Origin: Candidatus Zapsychrus exili
Lineage (GTDB): Bacteria; Omnitrophota; Gorgyraeia; Zapsychrales; Zapsychraceae
Length of the DNA stretch: 44,905 nucleotides
Assembly (NCBI GenBank): GCA_030765585.1
Contig: JAVCCJ010000085.1
Coordinates: forward strand, 1-44,905
Reading direction: 5' to 3'
Part shown: one piece after another, positions 34,664 through 42,124 of the stretch
Position numbering within the stretch: the stretch's first letter is position 1
How the letters are laid out: the number at the start of each line of letters is the position of its first letter
Made by a program: the position numbers and the translations under genes
The notes under the pieces: generated by a model
The model's input: the letters and a program-made list of their open reading frames with translations, nothing else
What the model was told of the DNA's origin: nothing
The model's database searches: none

Positions 34664-35857
34664 CTATTCATAACGCAATGCTTCAACTGGCTCTAAATTA
34701 GAAGCACGAGATGCTGGATAAATTGTTGCTAAATAACTTATTACCATAGCAGCAGTTATTGTTATTAAAATATCAAAAAATTGTAATTCAACGGGAACTC
34801 TATCAATAGAATAAATTTCCTTAGGAACCTTAACGTATGTTCCTAAAATATAGCTTAAACCAACTCCTCCAACTAGCCCTAATAGTGTTCCTAACGAACC
34901 GATAAAAACTCCCTGTCTTATAAAAATATTTCTAATCGATTTATTTGGAACCCCTATTGATTTTAAAATTCCAATATCTTGAACCTTGCTTGTAACAGTG
35001 ACTATAAGCGTGCTTATTATATTAAACGACGCTATTAAGACCATCAACGTAAGTATTATAAATAAGCCCCACTTTTCTAAAAACAATGCCTCGAAAAGAT
35101 TACGATTTATATCAATCCATGTTCTGACAATAAAGCCGAATCCTAATATCTCATAAATTTGATTTTTAACTTCTTTAGTATTATTAACATCTTTTAACCG
35201 AACACCAACACCCGTGACCGTATTATCAGCAAAATTAAAGATTTCCTGAGCTTTTTTAAGATCAACAACAACCAAGCTCATGTCATAATCAGCCATTCCA
35301 GTATTAAAGATGCCCGAAATATTTAAACTATATCTCCAACCACGGCCAGCCATTCCAGAGCCAGGAGAAATTAAAGTAACTTTATCTCCTATCTTATAGC
35401 CAAAATATCTTGCAAGTTCACTGCCTATAATAATATTATCATCTATCAGCTCTTTTATATTTCCTTCAACTAAATACTGATCAACCTTTGTAACTTTTCT
35501 TTCATCTTCCGCATTTACTCCTCGAACTGCTATTGCCACGGAATGCCCCTTGTTCTCAAGAAAGATATTGCCTTGAATATATGCCGCCGTACCTTCGATA
35601 GAATCAAGATTGTTAATTTTATCTATTATTTCTTCATAATTTTTTACACCCGTCTCTTTCTCAATCATAATATGAGGAGTTGTACCAATAATTTTCTCAC
35701 GCAAATTATTTCCAAAACCCGTCATAACAGCGGTCACAACAATCAAAGATGCAACACCAATTGCAACTCCAGCAATTGAGATAAAGTTCAAGAAAGACAA
35801 AAATCTTCCTTTATTTGCTGTCAAATAGCGATAACTTATCCAACTCTCGTAATTCAT
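34664..35857 (-). CDS. lolC: Lipoprotein-releasing permease LolC/LolE
   Basis: A MacB-fold permease with four helices: one N-terminal (about 20-45), a large periplasmic domain (about 50-265), and three C-terminal (about 270-385). The N-terminus WISYRYLTANKGRFLSFLNFISIAGVAIGVA is typical of LolC/E. DIGILKSIGVPNKSIRNIFIRQG is the coupling segment, and ASRASNLEPVEALRYE is the usual end. Only one permease gene is present, so a LolF-like homodimer is likely. The start overlaps the lysS stop by four bases. Confidence 0.88.
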   Translation of the reverse strand: MNYESWISYRYLTANKGRFLSFLNFISIAGVAIGVASLIVVTAVMTGFGNNLREKIIGTTPHIMIEKETGVKNYEEIIDKINNLDSIEGTAAYIQGNIFLENKGHSVAIAVRGVNAEDERKVTKVDQYLVEGNIKELIDDNIIIGSELARYFGYKIGDKVTLISPGSGMAGRGWRYSLNISGIFNTGMADYDMSLVVVDLKKAQEIFNFADNTVTGVGVRLKDVNNTKEVKNQIYEILGFGFIVRTWIDINRNLFEALFLEKWGLFIILTLMVLIASFNIISTLIVTVTSKVQDIGILKSIGVPNKSIRNIFIRQGVFIGSLGTLLGLVGGVGLSYILGTYVKVPKEIYSIDRVPVELQFFDILITITAAMVISYLATIYPASRASNLEPVEALRYE

Positions 35858-37314
35858 TCTTTAGGCTTATTACCTTGTGGTTTCATTAATGGAAACAAAA
35901 TAACATCTCTAATAGATGGAGCGTCTGTTAAAAGCATAACCAATCTATCTATTCCTATCCCTAAACCTCCTGCTGGAGGCATACCATATTCAAGGGCATT
36001 TAAAAAGTCTTCATCAATTGTCCTATTCTGAGTCTCCACATCATCATCTAAATCTTCTAACAATCTTTCTCTCTGTTCGCGAGGGTCGTTTAACTCTGAG
36101 TAAGCATTTCCTATTTCCATGCCAGCAACAAAAAACTCAAAACGCTGCGAAATATGTTTATTATCTGGCATTGTTTTAGCTAAAGGACAAAGAAAAGTAA
36201 AATAATTTGTAAAGAAAACAGGATTAATTATCTCTTCTTCCTCAAGCATATCCTCAACTATTTTCATAACAGCAGAACGAGTTAACTTATCAATTTTGAT
36301 CTTACCGCCTTTTTTTGTTTTTACTTTATCTAACATTACATCTGCAGTATCCTCAGGATTTATATCGAACTTTTCTTTTATAACTCCTGCGAATGAACGA
36401 CGCTCCCAAGGTGTAGTAAAATCAATTGCTTTACCTTGATAAGGAACTTTATACGAGCCAGTAATTTCTTTTGCTAGAAAACTTACCAAATCTTCTGTTA
36501 ACTTCATCATATCTTGGTAATCAGCATATGCTTGATAAACCTCAAGCATAGTAAATTCAGGATTGTGTCGTGTTGATACACCTTCATTCCTGAAATTCTT
36601 ATTCATTTCATACACTCGTTCTAGACCTCCTACCAAAAGCCTTTTTAAATAAAGCTCAGGAGCTATTCGCAAAAAAACATCTAAATCATATGCATTATGA
36701 AGGCTTTTAAAAGGTCTCCCACGAGCACCACCTGCCATTGGTTGAAGCATTGGAGTCTCTACTTCTAAAAAGTTCTTTTCATCTAAAAACGAACGAATAA
36801 GACTTATTATTTTACTTCTTTTAATAAAAACTTCCTTCACGTCTTTGTTCGCAATCAAATCAACATATCGCTGTCTATAACGAACCTCAACATCTTTAAG
36901 TCCATGCCATTTCTCTGGCAAAGGCAATAATGACTTTGATAGGACTTTAAGCTCTGAAACACGTACACTTTGTTGCTCAGTCTTTGTTACAAATAGCTCG
37001 CCACGAATACCAATAATATCGCCAATATCTAAAGCCTTCGTTATATCAAAATCATCAATTTTAACAGCATTAACTTTCACAAAAAGCTGCATCTTGCCAG
37101 TTCGATCTTCAAGATCTATAAACATAACTTTTCCATGACTACGATTTGCCATAATACGACCCGCCAAAACAACCTCATTACCTTCTTGAAAGTTATCTAG
37201 AACGTACTTAATATCACTCGTACATTCAAATTTTCCGCCGTATGCATAAATATTATTTTCATTTAAGCTAGAAAGCTTATCTAATCTAACTCGTTTTATT
37301 TCATCTAGTTCCAT
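35854..37314 (-). CDS. lysS: Lysyl-tRNA synthetase (class II)
   Basis: Charges tRNA-Lys. An N-terminal OB-fold (about 45-145, VVLAGRIMANRSHGKVMFIDL) is followed by the class II core: motif 1 in FLEVETPML, motif 2 in NFRNEGVSTRHNPEFTMLEVY, and motif 3 in GLGIGIDRLVMLL. At 486 residues it is complete. It is the first gene after a perfect consensus promoter and heads the 26-gene minus-strand run, coupled to lolC by a four-base overlap. Confidence 0.96.
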   Translation of the reverse strand: MELDEIKRVRLDKLSSLNENNIYAYGGKFECTSDIKYVLDNFQEGNEVVLAGRIMANRSHGKVMFIDLEDRTGKMQLFVKVNAVKIDDFDITKALDIGDIIGIRGELFVTKTEQQSVRVSELKVLSKSLLPLPEKWHGLKDVEVRYRQRYVDLIANKDVKEVFIKRSKIISLIRSFLDEKNFLEVETPMLQPMAGGARGRPFKSLHNAYDLDVFLRIAPELYLKRLLVGGLERVYEMNKNFRNEGVSTRHNPEFTMLEVYQAYADYQDMMKLTEDLVSFLAKEITGSYKVPYQGKAIDFTTPWERRSFAGVIKEKFDINPEDTADVMLDKVKTKKGGKIKIDKLTRSAVMKIVEDMLEEEEIINPVFFTNYFTFLCPLAKTMPDNKHISQRFEFFVAGMEIGNAYSELNDPREQRERLLEDLDDDVETQNRTIDEDFLNALEYGMPPAGGLGIGIDRLVMLLTDAPSIRDVILFPLMKPQGNKPKE

Positions 37315-37370
37315 AAAATTACACCTCTAAACTATTATTTAGTATTAATATTAATTAATATAATATATAG

Positions 37371-37399
37371 ATTATATAGAAAAAGGTCTTTAGTGTCAA
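37371..37399 (-). promoter_or_regulatory. Perfect consensus promoter upstream of lysS
   Basis: On the minus strand, TTGACA (37394-37399) and TATAAT (37371-37376) are 17 bp apart, an exact sigma-70 consensus. The lysS ATG is about 55 bases downstream. It lies in the 149-base gap between lpxI and lysS and could drive the whole lysS-to-alr gene run. Confidence 0.75.
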
Positions 37400-37463
37400 T
37401 CAAAACACAAGCCACTTTTTCGGCGAGGAACATACTTTAATTTTTTATAAAATTTAAAGGATT

Positions 37464-38276
37464 TTAAACAGATACTATACAAATATCTGCCTTATTGGCG
37501 AGTTTAATACATGTTTCTTGATTTATGAGGATTGTCTTTCCTGCTTCTATTGCAAGACATTTTGATTTTGTTTTAATCATATTCTTAATTGTGCGAGGGC
37601 CAACAACAGGGACATCAAAACGCAAATCTTGTTTTGGCTTGCTTACCTTGACTATTACAGCCCCTTCTCTTGCTATTTTGCCACCTCTTAATATTGATTG
37701 ATCTGTTCCTTCCATCGCCTCTATCGCAACAATCGCTTTATCTTTTATAACTACTGTTTGCCCTATATCTATATCTCCCATTTCTTTTGCTATTCCTACG
37801 CCAAATTCAATGTCATGCAATTCAGAAATACTTGGACCTCTTTTTGTTAAGGTGCCTTTTGGAGCAAGATACTCATCAATTAAAAATGTTGAATCAATTA
37901 AATCAATTCCATAATTCTTAAGCTTATCTGCTGCTGCTGCAAATATTGTGTCAGCTTTTCTATCCTTTATAGCCTCAAAGATTCCACTAAATTCCTCGTC
38001 GAAGTTTACCCTTTTATCAAACAAATTACTTTGACTAACTTGTCCAGCCATAATGGCTTTAGAAACATTTTTATTCTTTAAATATAAAAACATTTTTTTC
38101 ATATCTCCAACATTAAACCATTCTATTTCAGACACAAAAAACTTTAAGAAAAATGATGCATCACCTATAACCGCTGCAGCAACAACCTTGTATCCTTTGT
38201 CCCTTGCTTTCTTAGCAAAAACAAAAGGAAACTTTCCGCTGCCCGCTATAAGTCCTAATATTTTTTCTTGCTTCAT
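37464..38276 (-). CDS. lpxI: UDP-2,3-diacylglucosamine pyrophosphatase LpxI
   Basis: Hydrolyses UDP-2,3-diacylglucosamine to lipid X in lipid A synthesis, replacing LpxH in many lineages (DUF1009 family). IGLIAGSGKFP-like GLIAGSGKFPFVFAKKARDKG opens the protein. IMAGQVSQSNLF, GPSISELHDIEFGVGIAKEM, EAMEGTDQSILRGG and the C-terminal KSKCLAIEAGKTILINQE are typical. Length 270 is normal. It follows lpxA, separated by a strong hairpin. lpxB and lpxK are not seen. Confidence 0.92.
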   Translation of the reverse strand: MKQEKILGLIAGSGKFPFVFAKKARDKGYKVVAAAVIGDASFFLKFFVSEIEWFNVGDMKKMFLYLKNKNVSKAIMAGQVSQSNLFDKRVNFDEEFSGIFEAIKDRKADTIFAAAADKLKNYGIDLIDSTFLIDEYLAPKGTLTKRGPSISELHDIEFGVGIAKEMGDIDIGQTVVIKDKAIVAIEAMEGTDQSILRGGKIAREGAVIVKVSKPKQDLRFDVPVVGPRTIKNMIKTKSKCLAIEAGKTILINQETCIKLANKADICIVSV

Positions 38277-38293
38277 AATTTATACCTTCAATA

Positions 38294-38330
38294 AAAATGT
38301 CACTTAAGCCTATGGCTTAGGTGACATTTT
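38294..38330 (-). terminator. Strong hairpin between lpxA and lpxI
   Basis: AAAATGTCACCTAAGCC and GGCTTAAGTGACATTTT (minus strand) form a 17-pair stem with one G-U and a three-base loop, followed by a T-rich tract. This is the shape of an intrinsic terminator. Because it sits between two lipid A genes, it may attenuate lpxI rather than end the operon. Confidence 0.7.
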
Positions 38331-38357
38331 ATTTATGCCGTAAGGCAAATATCTTTA

Positions 38358-39143
38358 TTAACCGCAAAGACCTCTTTTTGAAGTCTTAACAAAAAATGTT
38401 AAGTGCTCTATTTCTGGACACATCTCTATTTCACTTTCAATTTTTTCTAAAGCATGAGTTTTAGAAAGTCCAGATTGAAATAATATTTTAAAAGCTCTTT
38501 TTAATAATAATACCGTCGAAGGCTCTATTTCTGCTCTTTTTAATCCAACAGAATTTGTACGAATCACTCTTGCAGGATGTCCGTCACACATAGAAAAAGG
38601 CGGTATGTCTTGTACTACCTTAGAGCATCCCCCAATAATAGCAAGCCTTCCAACACGAACAAATTGATGAATAGCGCAAAAACCACCTATTATTGTATTA
38701 TCTTCTAAAACAACATGTCCCCCTAAAGTAGCAGCATTTGCCATGACACAATTATTTCCTACTATACAATCATGAGCAACATGAGCATAAGCCATAAGAA
38801 GGTTATTATCCCCTATTACAGTTTTCCCACCACCTTCTACGGTTCCTGGATTGATAGTAACATATTCACGTATTGTATTATTTTCTCCAATATTTAAAAA
38901 TACATTGTCGTCGGAAGAATGCTTTTTGTCTTGTGGTGCGCTACCAATAACTGCGCCAGTATAAATTTTACAATTGCGACCTATTGTCGTTTGTCCTGTA
39001 ATTACGCAATGTGCGCCAATCCTTACATTATCCGAAATCTTAACTCCACCTTCAATTACGGAATAAGGACCTATAATAACCCCGGGAGATAATTGCACTC
39101 CAGGATTAATAATTGCTGTCTTATGTACATTGATATTTTCCAT
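38358..39143 (-). CDS. lpxA: UDP-GlcNAc acyltransferase LpxA
   Basis: Adds the first acyl chain to UDP-GlcNAc in lipid A synthesis. The protein is a left-handed beta helix of hexapeptide repeats (VQLSPGVIIGPYSVIEGGVKI). The catalytic histidine is in AYAHVAHDCIVGNNC. CAIHQFVRVGRLAIIGGCSK and the C-terminal helical domain (residues about 195-261) distinguish LpxA from LpxD. It has its own promoter in the 98-base gap after lpxC-fabZ. Confidence 0.95.
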   Translation of the reverse strand: MENINVHKTAIINPGVQLSPGVIIGPYSVIEGGVKISDNVRIGAHCVITGQTTIGRNCKIYTGAVIGSAPQDKKHSSDDNVFLNIGENNTIREYVTINPGTVEGGGKTVIGDNNLLMAYAHVAHDCIVGNNCVMANAATLGGHVVLEDNTIIGGFCAIHQFVRVGRLAIIGGCSKVVQDIPPFSMCDGHPARVIRTNSVGLKRAEIEPSTVLLLKRAFKILFQSGLSKTHALEKIESEIEMCPEIEHLTFFVKTSKRGLCG

Positions 39144-39196
39144 ATATTTCCTTATATCTACTTATATTTATATAATAATTAAAATTTATATATTAC

Positions 39197-39225
39197 ATTC
39201 TATCCTTTAATCCATTTATAGTCAA
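39197..39225 (-). promoter_or_regulatory. lpxA promoter
   Basis: On the minus strand, TTGACT (39220-39225) and TAGAAT (39197-39202) are spaced by 17 bp, about 55 bases upstream of the lpxA ATG. The gap follows the lpxC-fabZ stop. Confidence 0.6.
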
Positions 39226-39241
39226 CAATCTTGCGTCGTCC

Positions 39242-40573
39242 TTAGTCAATCTGAGACGAATCAGCGAATGAAAGTGTAATATCAGCCTCTGCTACAACCG
39301 CATCTCCTACTTTTGCTATACCACGTGCAATTGCAACGCGCGATTTCTTTTTTATTATGACAACCTCCATAACCAACTGGTCACCTGGGACTACAACCTT
39401 CCTAAACTTAACATTATTAACTGCCATAAACAATGCCAACTTACCCTTACTTGTATCGTTAGTTAACAGCGCAATACCTGCTACTTGCGCCATAGCTTCT
39501 ACCATTAGAACACCTGGCATAACAGGTTTAGCTGGAAAATGTCCTCTAAAAAATCCATCATTTATAGTTACATTTTTTATACCAACCGCTCTTTTTCCTT
39601 CTTGAAGCTCTAAAATTCTATCTACCATCAAAAAAGGATAGCGATGTGGCAATATTTTCATTATGCCATTTATATCAATTTCTGAACCTTCCTCGTAATC
39701 ATATTCTTTTATAATGCTATTCTTATTATATCTATCCATTTGCTCTTTTATCTTTTTTGCCAATGCTATATTCAAAGAATGACCGCTTTTAACAGCAAAA
39801 AAATGGCCTTTAACAGGCGCTCCTAATAAGTATAAATCTCCAATAAAATCCAATACTTTGTGTCTTGCAAATTCATTATCAAAACGAACCTCATTGTCTA
39901 AGACACCTTTCTTTCCGACGACAAGAGTGTTTTTGTAATTTGCTCCTTTGCCCAGTCCTTCGTTCTTTAATGCAGCGGCTTCACTTTCTAAACAAAAAGT
40001 TCTACAAGGAGCTAGCTCTTTCTCAAAAGTTGAACTATCAACAGTGATATCAAAAAATTGTGAAGTCAAAAGAGGATTATCGTAGTCTAGCACATACGAA
40101 ATCTTAAACTCTTTTGATGGAACAGCGTAAATTGAACACCCACCAAAAGACACCCCTACAGGTTCTTTAATTTCAAAATATGCAACTTCACTATTTTGCT
40201 CTACTATGCCAACTTTTTTAAAGGCACTCAAAAAATCATTAGCGCTTCCATCTAAGCCAGGCACTTCTTCGCCATTAATTTCAATTTCTAAATTATCTAT
40301 CTCTAAACTAGACAATACGCTTGTCAAATGCTCAACAGTATTAATTACTGATCCATTTTTTCCTATAGAAGTACATCTTAAAACATTATTATCGTCGATA
40401 ACATTCGACAAATCAGCTTTTATTATCAGCTTATCATCTAAATCAACTCTAATAAAATTTATACCTGTATCTTCTTCTGCAGGCTTAAAAGTAATATCAA
40501 TTTTATCGCCAGTATGTAAGCCAATGCCTGACAGAGAAAACTCTTTTTTAATTGTTCTTTGCTTTCTATTCAT
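39242..40573 (-). CDS. lpxC: LpxC-FabZ bifunctional enzyme
   Basis: A natural fusion. Residues 1 to about 285 are LpxC, the zinc deacetylase committing UDP-acyl-GlcNAc to lipid A. The ligands appear as His82 (TVEHLTS), His238 and Asp242 (RHKVLDFIGDL), with His265 in KSGHSLN. Residues about 300-443 are FabZ, the 3-hydroxyacyl-ACP dehydratase: catalytic His310 in ILPHRYPFLMVDRI and Glu359 in MPGVLMVEAMAQVAG. The same fusion is known in Bacteroidota and some other diderms. LpxC and FabZ compete for hydroxyacyl pools, so fusing them ties lipid A to fatty acid supply. It overlaps lpxD by eight bases. Confidence 0.95.
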   Translation of the reverse strand: MNRKQRTIKKEFSLSGIGLHTGDKIDITFKPAEEDTGINFIRVDLDDKLIIKADLSNVIDDNNVLRCTSIGKNGSVINTVEHLTSVLSSLEIDNLEIEINGEEVPGLDGSANDFLSAFKKVGIVEQNSEVAYFEIKEPVGVSFGGCSIYAVPSKEFKISYVLDYDNPLLTSQFFDITVDSSTFEKELAPCRTFCLESEAAALKNEGLGKGANYKNTLVVGKKGVLDNEVRFDNEFARHKVLDFIGDLYLLGAPVKGHFFAVKSGHSLNIALAKKIKEQMDRYNKNSIIKEYDYEEGSEIDINGIMKILPHRYPFLMVDRILELQEGKRAVGIKNVTINDGFFRGHFPAKPVMPGVLMVEAMAQVAGIALLTNDTSKGKLALFMAVNNVKFRKVVVPGDQLVMEVVIIKKKSRVAIARGIAKVGDAVVAEADITLSFADSSQID

Positions 40574-41600
40574 TTGTTAATTTTGCCTTAAGAGCTTCTA
40601 TTTCTTTCTTTAATTCTTTTATTGTTTTTGCATAACCAGGTAATTTTTGGATATGAACATTTATTTTCTTTTCTTCTGAATGAGATTTTGCAGGAAAACC
40701 AGACACCATCTGACCAGCAGGAACTGTCTTTGTGACTACTCCACGAGCAGCAATAATAGCTCCCCTACCAATAGTAAGATGTCCTATAGCTGCAGATTGA
40801 CCTGCAAATATAACATCATCTTCTATTACAGCACTTCCTGCAATACCTGTCTGAGAAACAAAAATACAATTCTCTCCAATAATAACATTGTGCGCTATTT
40901 GAACTAAATTATCAATTTTTGTTCCCTTGCCTATAATAGTCTTACCAAATCTTGCTCTATCAACACATGTATTTGCGCCTATCTCAACATCATCTTCAAC
41001 AACAACACTACCCGCTTGAGGTATTTTTTTATGCTTGCCGTCTATCTTTACAAAACCAAATCCATCAGAGCCAATAACCACGCCGCTATGCATTATAACC
41101 CTATCACCTATAACACTTTTTTCTCTAATAACTACATTAGGATATATAAGACAATTATTTCCTATGCTAGTTTCTTGCCCTACATAACATCCTGCATTTA
41201 TTATAGTATTATCACCTATTGTTGATCCCTTTTCTATAACGACATGCGGGCCAATGGCAACATTCTTCCCCACCTTAACATCCTCTTCTATGACAGCTGT
41301 CTTGTGTATTCCTTTAATCTCACAGGTATCTTTTGTAAAGAAGGAAAGGATTTTTGAAAATGCGAGTGATGGATTATCGGTGCGGAGTATTGATTTGCCT
41401 TCAACGTCTATATCTTCGGATGTTATTATAGCTGAAGCTTTCGTTTTCTTAATAAACGGGATATATTTTGAATTAGAAACAAAAGTTATATCGCCTTCTT
41501 TTGCTTCATTAATGCCATTTAATCCAGTTATAACTAACTTCTCGTCACCAACAACCTTGCCACCAACAATACTAGCTAATTCGGCTAAGGTCTTTTTCAT
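40566..41600 (-). CDS. lpxD: UDP-3-O-acyl-glucosamine N-acyltransferase LpxD
   Basis: Adds the second, N-linked acyl chain in lipid A synthesis. The N-terminal uridine-binding domain (about 1-100) precedes a long left-handed beta helix with hexapeptide repeats. The catalytic histidine lies in VQIAHNVIIGENC. A C-terminal helix (YAKTIKELKKEIEALKAKL) forms the trimer arm. Length 344 is typical. It is 11 bases after the skp-like gene and overlaps lpxC-fabZ. Confidence 0.95.
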   Translation of the reverse strand: MKKTLAELASIVGGKVVGDEKLVITGLNGINEAKEGDITFVSNSKYIPFIKKTKASAIITSEDIDVEGKSILRTDNPSLAFSKILSFFTKDTCEIKGIHKTAVIEEDVKVGKNVAIGPHVVIEKGSTIGDNTIINAGCYVGQETSIGNNCLIYPNVVIREKSVIGDRVIMHSGVVIGSDGFGFVKIDGKHKKIPQAGSVVVEDDVEIGANTCVDRARFGKTIIGKGTKIDNLVQIAHNVIIGENCIFVSQTGIAGSAVIEDDVIFAGQSAAIGHLTIGRGAIIAARGVVTKTVPAGQMVSGFPAKSHSEEKKINVHIQKLPGYAKTIKELKKEIEALKAKLTNE

Positions 41601-41611
41601 TAAACAGGCTC

Positions 41612-42109
41612 TTATTTGTTAAGAATTTTAAGTATATTTTCTGTTAAATTAAAACTTTGATCGCCATAAATAAGAACTCTATCGTTTAAAATAACAGAGT
41701 ACTTATCTTTCTTGGCGAAATCACTAACAATTTTTTCAATTTCTAACAAAATCTCTCTAATCTTTTCATTTCTTTCTTGAGTTAAATTAGCTTTCTCCTG
41801 ACGATCATATTCAAGTAACTCTGCTTTCATCTTTTCAATATTCTCTTCAACTTTTGCCTTTTCACCTTCTTTTAACAAAGCTAATTTTCCTTGTGCTTCT
41901 CTTATTTTTTCTATCTTTACATTACGACTTTCCGTAAACTTATTGTGTTTTTCTTCCAACATTTTATCAAAATCTTTTGTTTTATGATATTCATCAAAAA
42001 GCCTACTTAAGTCTACATAACCTATTTTATTTCCCTTATCTGCAGCATAAGATGCGCTAGCAATTAAAACAAACAAAAGAACAATAACAATAATTTTAAC
42101 AAATTTCAT
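41612..42109 (-). CDS. Skp/OmpH family periplasmic chaperone
   Basis: A small periplasmic chaperone that holds unfolded outer-membrane proteins on their way to BamA. A signal peptide (residues 1-22, ending SYAA) precedes the mature start KIGYVDLSRLF, the family's core strand. Long charged helices (about 45-125) form the tentacles. The C-terminal YSVILNDRVLIYGDQSFNLTENIL closes the core. Length 165 fits. It lies 15 bases after bamA, the standard bamA-skp-lpxD order. Confidence 0.9.
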   Translation of the reverse strand: MKFVKIIVIVLLFVLIASASYAADKGNKIGYVDLSRLFDEYHKTKDFDKMLEEKHNKFTESRNVKIEKIREAQGKLALLKEGEKAKVEENIEKMKAELLEYDRQEKANLTQERNEKIREILLEIEKIVSDFAKKDKYSVILNDRVLIYGDQSFNLTENILKILNK

Positions 42110-42124
42110 AGTCTATATCTCCTT

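Noticed and set aside
37436-37466. Possible terminator after lpxI
   Set aside because: Only a weak all-AT stem with a mismatch is visible, common by chance in this composition.
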